A stretch of DNA of 64,000 bases from Branchiostoma belcheri (GCF_001625305.1 NW_017804176.1:310001-374000); one strand, 5' to 3'. Positions 36,763 through 50,487 are shown, counted from the first letter of the stretch. Notes: generated by a model not told the origin, from the sequence alone. Made by a program: numbers and translations.

Positions 36763-39700
36763 GTATTCTACCAACACAGATGAGCTTTCATTCGAATATT
36801 GACCTTATTATGTTGGGATGTCAGAATACGGGGAAATAATATCAAGTTGCAATTGTGTGAATTATATTAAGTTGTTAAAACCAAAATGGTGTTGACCTAG
36901 AGATAAGTATACAACGTACTGAAACCGCCTCTGTGCACTGAGATGGTCTCCGCTGTTCGGAACCCTGCGTCGTTGGCAGGTGCGGTCAGTTTAGCACGGA
37001 CAGGGCATAACCTTATATGCCGGCACTGGTGTTCAGTGTAGAACAGTAGGTGTCCCTCTCTGCATGTCTGAGGTTTACTGGAAAGAAAGACAAAACAACG
37101 CCCGGGGTTACTGATCAGGAGAGCCTTGACGGAGAGAATTAAGGGTAAGGCCGGAAAACCCCGGCGGAACTGGGCGTCAGGTGGCTCAAACTTTACATAA
37201 ACCAGAATTCCAACGTTCTTTCATACGTCGGACGAAAGAAAACCAGCCGCTAAAACGAGCAGCTATAAAAACAATTCACTAACACACTGATCGTCGATAC
37301 CTGATAAAGACCGGTCGGATTTGTAATGAAATACTGACCGAATTCTGTAAAGCAAAATGGGCGGAATAAACCACACAAAGAACAAGATGAGTGAAGTCAG
37401 AAAAACGGGTGTTAGAATCTTCAAAATACGTTTCCAAAAATAATTTCATCAGGTATTATACTAAATTAAAGTGAGTGCTAAATTACTCCAGAATAGCCTG
37501 GCAGCCAGACCATGTATGCTTCCGGTATCTCACGGTGGTGCTGGCAGCACTGCCCGCCCGCCCAGGGGAATTTTATGCAGGGGTATTTTACCGGGTCGGT
37601 TACAGGACGACAATAATTAGAAACTTTCAAAGGCCAGCTGGAAAGATTTGGCATACCAGCAGAGTATGGCTGCCAGCTGGGGCCTGCAAAATATTCCTAA
37701 GCCACTAATATGAACAGAAAGGTTTTGTCGGAAAGGGTAGAATATCAAGTAAGGCCGGTGGAACTTAACGTCATGTGGCACACACTTTTAATGTGAAAGC
37801 TCCTTGATCAGTAAACTAAAATTCTCTCTACGCGTGTGGTAACCAGCCAACAAGCAACTTTAAACTTTCTCTAACTCAGTGATCGACAATGATGTATCAA
37901 TCAGTCATAATATAACAACACCCAAATTCTGACACCGGAACTTTGAAGACACAATCAAGTACTGTACTTTGCTAACATCACACAAATAAAACGTTTAGGT
38001 CACGCTGACTACATGATCGATACTCTGCGCGGCTGATATATACGGCCATCGAATCAGTTAACAAGAATTTGTAATTCAAAATTTCCCCAAACCACTGCAA
38101 GTGATACTAGTACTAGGAACAAATTAGTCAATAAGCTGCTAGTAAAGAAAGGGGTAAAGCCGATTAGATTCTCTGACTAAGCGCCCCCATTTTATGCCCT
38201 TGTAACACGCCTCATTGAAGGCGAAAACCTATTCTAGTTTTCTACTCTGAGGCTCAGTTTTTCCAAGGTTAGTAGAACTGTTCCTCCTTGGCACTATAGG
38301 TCTGAATCTTTGTCAGAAACTGTGGTGTACGTGATAAATGGCGTCACACATATACTAAATAGTGATGACCCATTTAAAACCACAATAAGGAAATACCCGG
38401 GACACAACAACATAGCGAGATCCAAGAACACCAGAATAACATAGAAAAAAATGTAGAAATCTAAAAAAAAGTCTGCTTGAAAAATACCAAGAATTTCAAA
38501 CAGAAGTAGACGAAAGTTTACTTCACATTCGTATACAGAGTACTCGTACAAAGCACATACTAGTACACGAGAAAATAGCAAGTGGGTCAAGGAACTGTTA
38601 TGAAATACGGGCGACTGTCGGTCAAGATACTAGTAGCCTGGTAGCCAGACAAAGGCAAACTTCCCAAAAATTTCTCTACGTATACGGTGACGGGTGATCA
38701 ACCCGCCCAGCTAGTTCAGGATATAACAAGATGTAGGTTTGTTGTCCACAGTCAAGTTAAACACTTAACAAATAGACATGTGACACTGCAAAAACACGGC
38801 TGTGATAGCAAAATTTACACAGATACGATTATGGCATATTTCAACATAGGAAGTACCATTAAAACATACCTTTTCAATAGCTTCAACCTGTCCTTCGTAG
38901 GTTCATCTGTACCTCTACGGCTGGGGGTACTGTCCGCCCGCCCGGCTGCCCGCTCCCCGCTGGCCCGCCCGGCCGTCCGCCTGCTCTCTGCTCGCCCGGC
39001 CATTCCTGTCCGATCTGGTCCCCGCTCGCCCCGACTATCCAACATATAGGAAGGTGTACCAAAGGTTAATGGGTTTTCCGAATTCAGAGATTTTTACACT
39101 TTCCACTCGGTTGAAAACAGTGAGTCGTTCATTTGCTTGCAATTGATAGGGTCTATAAAGTAAAGAAGGCTGTAGAGCATTATTATTATGAACATATAGG
39201 AAAGTACACAAAACATTTGAGAATATAGAGATTTTGGCCCTTTAGTAAGATACATTTTGCTATCTATAAGGGCAAATAGTTTCATGGACAAATCAGTACA
39301 AAATAACCTACAAGTGAACGTTCTGAAACATATCTTACAGCATTTGTGTGCACACATTTAAGTTACCCAACAAAGTAATACTAACCTGATTCTGTCGGTG
39401 GAATTCCGAAGGTTTACTGGGGAAGGTTTCCTCAGAAGCCACGGGAATGGTCCTCTTTTCAAGACTATTAGATCATCGCATCAGAGAACACGTCTGTTCC
39501 ATCACACAGCTACAGCCGGACTGAGGTTTGGGACTGGAGTTTGCAAGAAAGAGTCTGGAAACTCCGCCCCCTAGTCAGTATCATGTTTCCTAGATCCCAT
39601 CCTATTGGCCTATCTTAGAATAACAGTAACCTAAACTGGCGGTATCCATTACCTCAGAGTAATGTACACCGGGCTATCCAGTGTCCAGCGTGATTAATTA

Positions 39701-40999
39701 TTGTCACCTGTCATCCCGCACACCATGGATGGAGAGCACAGGTTCAAGCAAAGGGCAACGACCCCTTGAACAGGGATCTGGCCCGCGAGGAGTGGGTTTA
39801 TCACACAGAGAGAAGAAATTATCTGTATTTTGGGAACCCAGGATAGGTCAAAGAATCAAAAGTTAAGTCCAGTTTCTGATAGAGTGAAGTGGAAAGTGTT
39901 CAAGCGGGAACTTCACCATATATTAAAGTAAAGTAAGTAAGTACATGTATGTCATTATATCGCCGGGGAAGAACGGCTGATTTCTCCTATACGTGTCTTC
40001 GGTATGTAAGGGTGCGGTCAAGGTCAACGCCAAATACCTGGTAGCTTGAGTGACCTCGGTTCCAATGGGTGACCCTTACAAGTTCGTAAGATAGCTGCCG
40101 ATGTTGTAGAAAGTCCTACCCGGCCGACCACTCTACTCTCTACTCTAGATGTACGTACCCGGAACAATGACACAGGAGCCAGAGCTACATAGTGACGTGT
40201 ATTCTCTCCTCTCCGATTCTAACTCTCTCTTTTGACTACTCGAGTACATGGGTTTTATATCCTCTATCCACCTACACACAGATTTCTTGGAACAAGGGCA
40301 TCATACTTCCTGTATCAGCCATTCTAAATCACTTCATTAGGCATTTAATAGTGGAAAAGCCCTGACCATTACCAAATAAGGCAATGTCCAGCCACTGAGA
40401 CCCTGGTCCCCTACCGTCAGGAACCCATTAGTTCTTCCTGGGTCATTAACTAGATGTCTCTCAAAGATCTCTTACATTTCTCAGAACAGGGGAAAGTGAT
40501 TCAGTACAAGAACAAGAAAGTGTTTTTCCAGCCTACGGTACAAGAAACGTATATAACCTAAGATACTTATTCTTATCAATATACTACAGGCTAGAGCACC
40601 CTATTACAGGTACATGCATGTACATGTAGCCCCAAGACAAATAAAAAGGAGTGAATCCTATCTAGCGATTCTAATTTTTAAGCGCACAACATAAATTTGC
40701 CTGGGCCTACAAAAATGTAACTGATTTTGGACCCCTGGTGGCTTTCCTCGTACTGTAGCAGAAATTCTGGATTCTTTCTAAGGCCACAGCAAGTAAATTT
40801 TATGGATGACATCCACGAGCACATTAATTTTCGTCTGATTTTGGAAAAAAAACAAGAACTTTTGCTGCCTTCTGACAGTGGTCAACATGCCGAAAATGGG
40901 CAAAGATGTCTGTTGCCATGCCGGAAGGTGGATGGCAGATAACTAGGAAGAGAGGAGACAAGAAAAGGCTCTGATTTATTGTATGTTTCTTACTTTGAT

Positions 41000-41037
41000 C
41001 ATGGAGGTAGAAAATGGCCTTTTTTTCTACCTCCATG
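41000..41037. repeat. Short perfect hairpin
   Basis: CATGGAGGTAGAAAA is followed after about 8 nt by its reverse complement. No terminator role is expected in an animal genome; it is probably a remnant of a palindromic repeat. Confidence 0.7.
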
Positions 41038-43452
41038 CTTTGATGCAGTGATATGTGATGCTGACTGTGTATATGTGATGTTCCTACTGAATCAAAACCA
41101 TTTGTACATTTCACATTGTAGGAACCTTTTTTTTTTTGGCCGGCCTTGTTTTTTTTTTCGCCCGCTCGCATTAGATTTGGAGTCTGCGGAGGATATCATC
41201 TATAAAATTTACTAGCTGTGGCCTAAATTATATGTGTACGTATATGAAAAGAACAATTGTATCAAGAACGGAACAGATTAAACACAAAATCGTCGCCTGT
41301 GTTTTTTTAAAAACATCATACTTGTTCCTTTTACACACAGTTTGCTAATGACAAATATACTACAGATGAGTCAGCCGCCCTGTTCCAGAGATTTATGACA
41401 CACACCTGGTGTAGATGTAGTAGATGGGTGGGCTGAACGATGTGCCGTGTCATGTTGATGTCAGACCTCTGGGACCTGCGCAACCCTGTGTGTCAGAACA
41501 TCCTATTGGTCCATTTCATCATGTCATTCACCCCGGATTGGCGTCAGAGGATCTTCTGTCGAAAACATTTATCTTCTTCCCTCTGAAGAACGTTAACAGC
41601 AACGTGTAAGATGGAGGAAGGACGCTCTTAAAACTACATACGGTGTTCTAACATGTCCTTCTGATGATGATGGCGGATCTTAGTTGACCAAACCTGCGGC
41701 TTGACAGCTGACCACGTAATGGTGTGGTGGTTTCCCCCTCGTCCATCTTTCCTTTGTTTTGTGCTGAGTGCTGCGCTATTTTAGGGTCAATAAGCCCGGT
41801 CGAATGTTGATTACAGAAGTTCCCATCAATACCTATAAACATCAGAGTGAAGGAAGCTTGGAGTGCAGGTGTGGTGTACGAAGTACACATAATTCATTAT
41901 TGGATTCATGCTAACTCATCAAAGTACCTTTTTTTGCAACACTTGAACCGGGAACATAGCTGAAGACTTTTGCCTAAAAAAAGGAAAATTTTCGAGTCAT
42001 GATTAAAGATAGTAAATACCACCTGTGATCTGTCCAGAATGCAGGGCAAGTTTTATCGGTATCCAACAGATATACACACAAATACCGGTACCCTTATTGG
42101 CATATTGTTACTAGTATTAGCTAGGCCATAGACAGAACAGTATCTTTGCATGTGGTAACTTCAATTCAACGTTTTGTCAACAAGCATTTTACATATTGTA
42201 GACCTCATGCCACAGTACTGTAACAGTCCACCTGCTATGTAGGCTCCAGCAGCTGTATCAGAACGCTGCCTGCTCCCATGGGATTACCTTTCCGTTGTTT
42301 TTTGCTGATAGAAATCGGGCACTTCTTTGAACAAAGAGTATGTATCACATGTGAATTATTGATGCAGAACTACCACCAACCCCCCTGTCACTGCTTGTTG
42401 TGATACCAGAACATTCAAAAACGCTCTCTGATTCGTGAGTTTAGTCAGTATGTTATCTTATATCGATTGCTTTGGGATAAAACTCAGCTGAAAAGATCGT
42501 TACGCGTTTGCTGTTTAGTTATAGCTATCAGACTGTCAAGAAATCGATATGGTAGTGTCGTTTGTGGCATTGGTCTAATGCATCTCCTAGAAGAAAATAT
42601 CTCAGAAGTTATTCTAAAAGTTCCACGGTTGGAAGATGTGCAACACCTTTGTTGGGATGACAGACTGTTACGATAAATGCACAAGATCATAAGAATATCC
42701 GATTCTCTTTTTGCACCACCTGTCTTCTGTGGGTTTTCTTTCTATTGATCCGTGTTGAGATTATTCCGCTTGGTTTGTCTGTGGCCAACACTCGTGTGTA
42801 GTTAAGAACCTATAATGGTAATTAAGCAGATTCTCACTGTAACTGTAAGAATACTAAGAACAAGCTTTACGGCGTGTCCATTAATCTGTGTTCGTGGTTC
42901 TTGTGACCAGTAACTCTAATGCTTAACAAGAGATCAACATTGTTATAGGACAGTTAAGGTGTGGGCTTTTTATCCATTCGGACAGTGACAAATATAGAAT
43001 GCCAGGTACGATATGAATTTTGTATCGTTTTGTTGTCAGGGTGTATAACTGAAATTCAAGACAGCTAAACATACACAAGATTAATCGCTCTACTTTACCT
43101 TCTATGTCCATTTCAAAGTTCTTTTCAATTATCTTTGTCAAATCGACTTTAAGTAGCTCTTGCTTTCCATCCCTTCTACTTCCTAGAATTCCTTCACCAT
43201 TGTTGATGAACATCAGAAGCGATTACCGAGTACATATCAAATGGTTGATGTCATTGGTCCTTCCATTGTCACGTAACGTACGTTTAAGCGTGTTACGTAA
43301 TAAATTGATCTGCTTGGTAATCCAGATATGTTCCCACTAGTGTGTCTGTAAAACGCACGGCGATAAGGCAAGACCGTGAAAAACTGATCAGTCATTCAAA
43401 TCATCTGGAACCACATCTATGTGTGCGAAATATATCCAGGGATTACTACACG

Positions 43453-46400
43453 ATGCCTAACCATCGGAAACGATCTGTCTCGTTATCAGGAACCCTCCAA
43501 GTCCGAAGGAACAGCTGTATGGCCTATGTCTTCTCCACGTGCCTGATACTGACATTCTACAACTGGCTGACCATGGACGGACCTTACACCATCACCATCC
43601 GGCTCCGGCCGCTGATGCCGTGGGCAGCGCACCCCGGCAGGAGGCTGCAGTACCTCCTCACAGATGACTTCAATCGGTATGTGTTGCAGTTGCAGTGAGC
43701 TGTCGTTGTTCATCGTTGCACATCGTACTAGATAATGTATTATCTAGATCTGTTTATTTGCAGGCTCGCTTGCTTCCTTGGCTGATGCTTGATCTTTAAC
43801 GTAGTTCCAGTTATTGTTCGTCTAATGCATAATGTGGACAATAGTGTATTTCCGTGGTGCTAGTTTCCAAAATCGTTAGAATAGTTTAACTTCATGAGGT
43901 CAAAACCATGCATACTGCAGCACTGAAGCAATTTATATTGTTTCTTCATCAAAATCGCTACTACTAATACAGAAGCAGTAACATAGCAGAGAAGCTGCAC
44001 CAAGAACCATCGATAACTACCACGTTTCCTGATACGTACATCGCGGGGTTTCCCGAGGAGATAGACGCCATACTCATCAACAACACCAGACAGCTCAAAC
44101 CGGCACAGGAGATCCTCTCCTTACTGGACACTATCGACAACAACTGGGCGTTTCGCCCGGAGGCTACAGAAAGACTAAGGTAAAGGTACACTTTGGTGAA
44201 GGTTAGACATCCAGGTAATAAGACACGCCAAAAATCAGTTACTTAAGCAACTAGATATGATTTTGGAAACGGTCAGACGTTTCTCTAAGTATCACTGACG
44301 AAATTCGAAAGGTAGTGGATGCTGCATGAAACGTCTGACCGTTTCCAAAATCATATCCAGTTGCTTTAATAACTGATTTTTGGTGTAAACTATTCATTTT
44401 AAAGATGAAGGACCTCAAGGCTTTTCTGATGACTCAACAAAGAATTCTTAATTCTAATTTGAATTGTAAGATGAAATTCTTATGTCTATTTTAGCTCCTT
44501 CTTTTAGCTTTAGCTTCTAAGCTCTAGCTATTTTATCTCATTAATGGCTTCAAAAGTGAGCTAAGAAGCAGCTTAGTCATCTTCAAAAAGAAGGGTGTAT
44601 TGACGAAAGTTTCTTTCCACCTTCCAGATTACAACTGGAAGAGAAAGTGGACACTGTGAACACTTTCATACTGCACAAAAACTCCACAACGAGTAACGGC
44701 ACCATCGGCTTCACGTCAGCACCGGGGGTCTACAAACTGACGCCATCAGTATACAGCAGACAACCTATGGTAAAAGCTTATCTTCTTCTTAATCTCTAGC
44801 TTATTGTTTGTACTGAATAAAACTAGTCTAAGTCATATATTTTTATTACCGACGGTCTCGCCTTTATGGCGCTGATGTAATCTCGTTGATAGACCTCAGA
44901 TTGTCTATGAGATACGTGCTGACGTAAGAAGTATAAGTTCATTAAACATTACATGATTGATATTGATCTTTCCTTTCAAAGAACGCATGGATCTGGAAGA
45001 ATTGTGCTGACTTCTATTCAAAACAGCTGTGTCTCTATTGATCCCATTCATGATCTGTATCTATATTAAGACTCCGCATAGACAAGCACTTAATGTCGTC
45101 ATCAATTAGATGCCAAGGACTACGACAGCATCTACCTTATTATTTTAGGCCAAGGAAAACATGATGTTTTGTACAATGTAAAGCTGAATTGCCTCAGGAC
45201 CAGCAGGGATATCTCCTTGCTGAGCCATCCCTCCATTTGCTTGTGGGGAAGGGACTGATATTTCATTCGATTTACTCAAGAAAAATTTCCTTCAGAATCT
45301 GAAGATCCTCGAAATAATATCGTCTCAAAGGGTTTGGAATTCAGATGGAAAATTTAATGGAATTGCCAACAGTCGACCAAAAAAGGCTAGGGTTGGCGGG
45401 TTTTCCTAGGTTCGGTCGAGAAACTGGAAACACTACCGTTTTCCTAGGCTTTACTATGTACAATTTTCGATGATTACGAAGGAACGCAGTATCACAACAT
45501 ATCATCCAATTTGATGCGTTTTTCAGGACACGCCGTTCCAGTTCAAACAGTACAAAACCTGCAGTATTGTCGGCAGCAGCGGCATTCTACAGGGCAGCAA
45601 CTGTGGAGAGAGTATTAACAGTGCAGATTTTGTTATAAGGTAATATTTTGCACTTTACAACACAAGCAGTATATATCTGTCAGTACCATCATTAATCTAC
45701 AGTGAATAAAATTAAACCTACATTAAATCAGAAATGCATGACCTTCTGAATGACGCTAACTATTGATTCTGTAAAAATTTATGTTGCTTTCGTCTTCTCT
45801 CTGACAATGCAGTAAATGACTAAGCATCGGCATTACTCGTAAAATCCAAAGCAAGAAGAGTAATATGGACCAATGGTTTATGATAAAAGGCATATTTGAA
45901 AGTGGAATGGACATGATTGGGTCAGATTTTACAAATCCTCAACCACAATTTACAGCCTCTGACACTCGTATAATTTGCAGACCATAAAAAGCTTTAAAAG
46001 TGACCATCTTGTCAGTTGTAATAGGGAGTGTCTCTGTGATGATATACGTTTATGAATAAGCTGTTCGTGATATCCGTTCACTGAACAGTTTGTAAAATGT
46101 TGCTTTGTTCCTTTTCTCCAGGTTCAATATGCCAGCTGTCACGGACGAATTCAAAGACGACGTGGGAATACGAACACATCTAGTCACATGTAACGGAGAC
46201 ACGCTGCATTATAAGTAGGTTTTTCTCTTCCTTTATACAGTCGCCTATCTCTGGAAATTATGATCGATCTTTTAATGTAATTTCACTTCAGTTCACGTTT
46301 TTCAAAACAGACATTTACGTATGTTACTCCCAATTGATGATGCACCCATCGAAACATATCACATCAGTGCACGTTTGGGAATGCATCTATAGCAGCAACA

Positions 46401-47772
46401 CCTGTGCTGCAGTGCAATGTGAACCAGTCAGAATTGTCCTGAGGAAGGTGACAGACGGTCACCGAAACGTCGTCTGAATAAAAGACTTGATTGAGTAAAA
46501 AGAGTCCCTTTACTCTGTAATACTCGTTGACTTACCAACCTGATGAAACTATTCACGGATCAAATGTTACGTCATGGATATCAGAAATAACTTATGCTCA
46601 CTTCTGTTTCCAGATTTAAAGACATCCGGAGTACACATTGGCTCCGGTTCTTCCGCAACTACGTGGTAGATAACAAATACGGAAAAAGCCTGATCTTCAC
46701 CGCTCCGTTCAACACCAGATATCACCTGCAGAGGCTGATCTGGTTCCAGTCTGTCGTGCCAAAGTCCAGGTTGCCAAACAGGGTTGTTTTGAACGACTCC
46801 CAGCACAAGGTGAAAGCCTTCAAGTTTTGGAGGGAAAGAGGTCTGACGGAGAAAAGTTTTTCTTCAGGTAGGTAGGAACTAGTTCCATGTTCATTATTGT
46901 TTGTCTTTATCAATCTGTAGATCAATGATTTAAGCGGTAACTTGGGAATAAATATCTTGTCACCATTTCTTTAATAAATGAATTATCATATCTTCGATAT
47001 CTTCGTTAACAACAAAATCAAACCTAGCTTCGTGTGTTCGTTTGTAACAGTTTGAGACAAGGAGAAAATCTTACAACAACATTGCCATGCATATGCTGGC
47101 ATTACTGTTGATCAAGCCAAATCCTTAGAGCCAAATCTGTACATATGCACGTAACGCATAGGATAAGTCTTGTTCCTTATTAGAAATGCTCCGATCAAAA
47201 ATAAAAGTTTTACCTGTTTTGGTACTTTTGAATGCTTCTAGGATTCTACATGATCACCTCTGCTCTATCGTTCTGTGAAGAAGTAACGGTCTACGGCTTC
47301 TGGCCTTTCCGGAAAGACAGAAACGGCAGAGAAGTCAAGTGAGTAAAGTTAGGCGTTGTTCCTGACGTTTATCATTGTTTTTCAGATGGGGTTTTTTTCT
47401 GATATGTAATTCAGGTGTGCAACTTTGTAGCCTATGGATTCTGGTTATACATAGCTATACTGACTGCTAACCTTACATCAAGGACGTTTAACGTCCTTTC
47501 TTACATGTAGCATATTGCACGAAACGTCTGCCTACTTCTTGAACAGTTTCAAACCATCAACTATTGCAACAATTGGTTTAATTTTGATCTGTACTTCTGT
47601 GTTTCCGCCATCTTTACCCAGCTACCACTACTCGCATGGCGAAGAGCATGATGGGGGAATAGAAAACGAGTGGCACCGGATGGACCGGGAGTTCGTCAAG
47701 CTGGTGGAACTTTACAAGGACGGCGTCATCAAACTGGTGACACGGAGCTGCAACCAAACTACGGACAGTTAG
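43453..47772 (+). CDS. ST8SIA: Alpha-2,8-sialyltransferase-like, tandem copy A (8 exons)
   Basis: Exons: 43453-43676, 43973-44179, 44628-44769, 45527-45639, 46122-46214, 46614-46867, 47242-47338, 47622-47772; 426 aa ending in TAG. This is a GT29 enzyme that transfers sialic acid from CMP-sialic acid to glycans in the Golgi. The layout is a short cytosolic tail, a type II anchor (about residues 23-40) and a stem. Sialyl motif L begins KTCSIVGSSGIL (C203) and ends FVIRFN. Motif S is [23 protein letters not shown] (345-367). Motif III is YHYS (378-381), followed by the VS motif H395-R-M-D-R-E400. C217 of the NCG and C420 near the C-terminus match the extra disulfide typical of ST8Sia. Odd point: S208 replaces the asparagine of VGN. 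There are several N-glycosylation sequons (for example NNT, NST, NGT). The acceptor glycan cannot be told from sequence. Confidence 0.9.
44228..44383. mobile_element. Inverted-repeat element in intron 2 of copy A
   Basis: Arms of about 55 bp (44228-44282 and 44328-44383) are near-perfect reverse complements (CCAAAAATCAGTTA... at the outer edge, GGAAACGGTCAGACGTTTC at the inner edge) around a loop of about 45 nt. The loop holds CTGACGA (44295) and ends at GAAACGTC (44328-44335), the same bipartite word as in two other repeats of this window. Confidence 0.7.
46370..46560 (+). mobile_element. Repeat with hammerhead-like core, copy 1
   Basis: Shares about 120 bp with the copy at 58.8 kb (GTTTGGGAATGCATCTATAG through GAATAAAA). 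Its last 60 bp are the reverse complement of the left end of that copy, so the full family has inverted terminal segments. The core reads CTGAGGA (46439-46445), then GGTGAC-AGACG-GTCACC, then GAAACGTC (46464-46471). It lies in intron 5 of sialyltransferase A. A Penelope-like origin is inference. Confidence 0.6.
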
Positions 47773-47926
47773 GAGTTCCTGTGGACTACGAGAAAATGGT
47801 CTCGAACATGCGATCATTGCCACGTGACCTTTTAATAGTGCTCTATGAGTACCATCATCAAGACTGTCAGATGCCAAGGCATCACATCTCGAGAGCTTTC
47901 TCGAACAATTTGACACATTTTTGACA

Positions 47927-47932
47927 AATAAA
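47927..47932 (+). terminator. Polyadenylation signal of sialyltransferase A
   Basis: AATAAA about 155 bp past the stop codon, the first canonical hexamer downstream of the gene. Confidence 0.6.
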
Positions 47933-49585
47933 CCAAATTATACTTCTTGATTAATAAGACGTATTTTTCTTCTACCGTGAGAGTGAGAGAGAATGAGTGG
48001 CTGAGTGAGATATATCTACCGTACACAATTTGATCTGTCGCTACCACTACTGGCTAATGTGCACAATGGTCGTTACTACATATTTCCTTCACTGCAGCTA
48101 TTCATAGTACAAAAGTAAAATCCTCAGGACAACCGAATAGAAGAACACATGCGTCAGAATAGATATCTACATTGTTCCCATCCACTTCCACTCTTCTTCA
48201 AGTTACAGAGGAAACAATGACTAAGAAATCTATTTGTGAAGAAATATCCTCTAATGTACCACCTGCCCATACAAGCCATTTTCACCTGTAAAGCAATAGC
48301 CGATGTCAACCATTGTGCACTAAATCAATCTCACCTTCCTTTGTTCGCCTCCCTACACACATTATCTGATTCAATTTATGCCAATTGTGGGAGAGTGGAT
48401 TTGGCACGGAATATATATGGGACTGTTAACAGGGTGTGTGTGAGGGGTCAAACCGGTCAGACGGGTTACTTGTATAGGCCGGAGTAAAAATGCTGACCAC
48501 TGGAGAACCTATGCGAAGCAAACCGTCCTTTCCGAGACGATCTGTGATTCAAACAGGTTACATTTGGGAGTTACATTGTATCTTTGTCCCAGGCTCGTGC
48601 GGCACGGAAGGACACCTGTGATATGACCTTCAAAGGTGAGAACATTCTTTCCGGGTTCTTTGACAGGTGGGGAGGGGGGCAGCGACAGAATTATCTTTAC
48701 TGCAAGACAAACCGTCTATTATCTATGACAATAATAATATCTTAAAACAAGTGGACGTAAAGAACGATAGGGCAGTACAGTGTAAACATACAGGTCTACA
48801 TAAAATGTTACAGCAACGTTTGTGTATCTTCCCAAGGGAGAGTTTTACATTTTCAATAGAACAATGTTGGCATGTCGGCATGAGTCACCATTCGAAATAG
48901 CTGCACACGACCCTGGTTCATACCGATATCCAAACATTCCGATAGAAACATACAGATACACACAATATGATATAAAGACCAAACAGGGGACACCTTATGC
49001 TATATGCTTCGCCAGTCACTATGGTCATTTTCGTCAGCATTGCACACAAATATTGCATAGATTTGAAGTACTTGTAATGCAGACAATTAATGCAGACAAC
49101 TGAAATAAGCCGAGTAACAAACCACACTTTTCATATTACACGTTTCAGTGCTGTTACAATACGCAAAAAGTATAAGCACCTGTGCTAGTTATACTGCTAA
49201 CACATCTCTGGCCGCAACGCGAACAACGCGTTGTCAAGGCGACGCCTTTGTGTTTTCCTCACACCTAATGCTTCAGGGCGTTCTAATCGAAGTTGAGGGA
49301 GCCGGGAGGTTGGTAAATGTGCTCGCTTGATGCCATCGGACGTACGGAAGTGTACATGCAACAACTGGATCGCAAAGTTGCGTGACAACACTCCTCCCAG
49401 TTCACGCGAGTTTTACAGAATCGTGAATTTTCAAACGAGCGCGCCCACCGCTAGGGGACATTCTACACATTTTCTTCAAAGCGGCCCAATAATGTAGTTA
49501 CCATTAATGTAAATTAAATTCCAGGCAGGGATACTCGATGTTTCTATATTTCAAACGATCTGTTTTGTAGGATATTTATTATGCT

Positions 49586-49599
49586 GTCGTCATGGCAAC
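49586..49599. promoter_or_regulatory. X-box-like and CRE-like motif upstream of copy B
   Basis: GTCGTCATGGCAAC matches the RFX X-box at 11 of 12 half-site positions and runs into GTGACGCA, a CRE-like word. It lies about 310 bp before the start codon of copy B. Function is not shown. Confidence 0.3.
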
Positions 49600-49906
49600 G
49601 TGACGCACATACAACGCAGCTTAGTCCGAAATAAAGGAGAGGCTTCTCCGTATTCAGGTCACTGAACTCTCACCATCTGGGCTTAAACGCGGAGCTGTTC
49701 TATATAACGACCTAAGTTACTTTCATTTGTACATAATGTACATTTCTTTTTGTGCTAAATGTGTTTTTTTATGATATCTGTTGTGATATCCGTTGCTTAC
49801 ATGTTTTTATGAGCCCTGGAAGATTAGCCTTTGAGTTAAAGAACCTCAAAAGAGAGAATAAAGAGAATGATTATACAATGTACTACCAACAGGCAACAGG
49901 AGCGGC

Positions 49907-50440
49907 ATGCCTCAGCAGAGACTGGGCCGTGTGACGTCAGTGTTCCTGGCCTGTGTGATGTTGACCCTGTATAACGTCCTGACCATGGACGGACCTTACG
50001 TCATCACTATCAGACTACCACAGCTCTACCCATGGGCTAACCTCTCCAGCTGTCCACCGCGCATGCTCATCAGGCAGAATGGCAACATGTGAGTACATCT
50101 CTATTTAAACAAGCTACTGGGGGGGGGGGGGGCGGTACAACACTTTGTCCTGACTAAAAGCTCATGTTTTGTCAACTTAGAAACAGTACATGGTTTACCA
50201 GGTGAAGAAATAACACATTCATTCAAAGAAATCATATCTATGGTCATGATTATAAGCAATGGTATGCAGGATAAGGGTGATTCACAAATAGTTTGCTCTT
50301 ATGTTAATGCTAGTATTGATTTGTTTGTTTGTTTGTTTGTTTGTTTGTTTGTTTGTTTGTTTGGTTGGTTGGTTGGTTGGTTGGTTGGTTGGTTGGTTGG
50401 TTGGTTGGTTGGTTGGTTGGTTGGTTGGTTGGTTGGTTGG

Positions 50441-50487
<47 letters not shown>

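Larger units (their letters stand above)
32335..43452. other. Repeat-rich spacer between FANCG and the sialyltransferase cluster
   Basis: About 11 kb with no gene I can name. It holds a trinucleotide run, at least two short inverted-repeat elements, several TAGCCTGG-type repeat ends, and a C-rich block near 38930-39030. There are two groups of good splice signals that may mark untranslated or unrecognised exons, listed separately. Open frames here have no family resemblance. Confidence 0.5.
47773..49906 (+). other. Spacer between the two sialyltransferases
   Basis: About 2.1 kb with no coding exon recognised. The 3' UTR of copy A occupies the first ~160 bp. The last ~700 bp, with higher CpG content near 49200-49650, probably contains the promoter of copy B. 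Confidence 0.6.

Noticed and set aside
38815-39049. Arg/Ala/Pro-rich frames on both strands
   Set aside because: They come from a C-rich, low-complexity block; no conserved protein pattern.
42923-43213. A minus-strand frame beginning MFINNGEGILG with a donor-like site after residue ~38
   Set aside because: The start context is weak, no partner exon was found and the peptide matches nothing I know.
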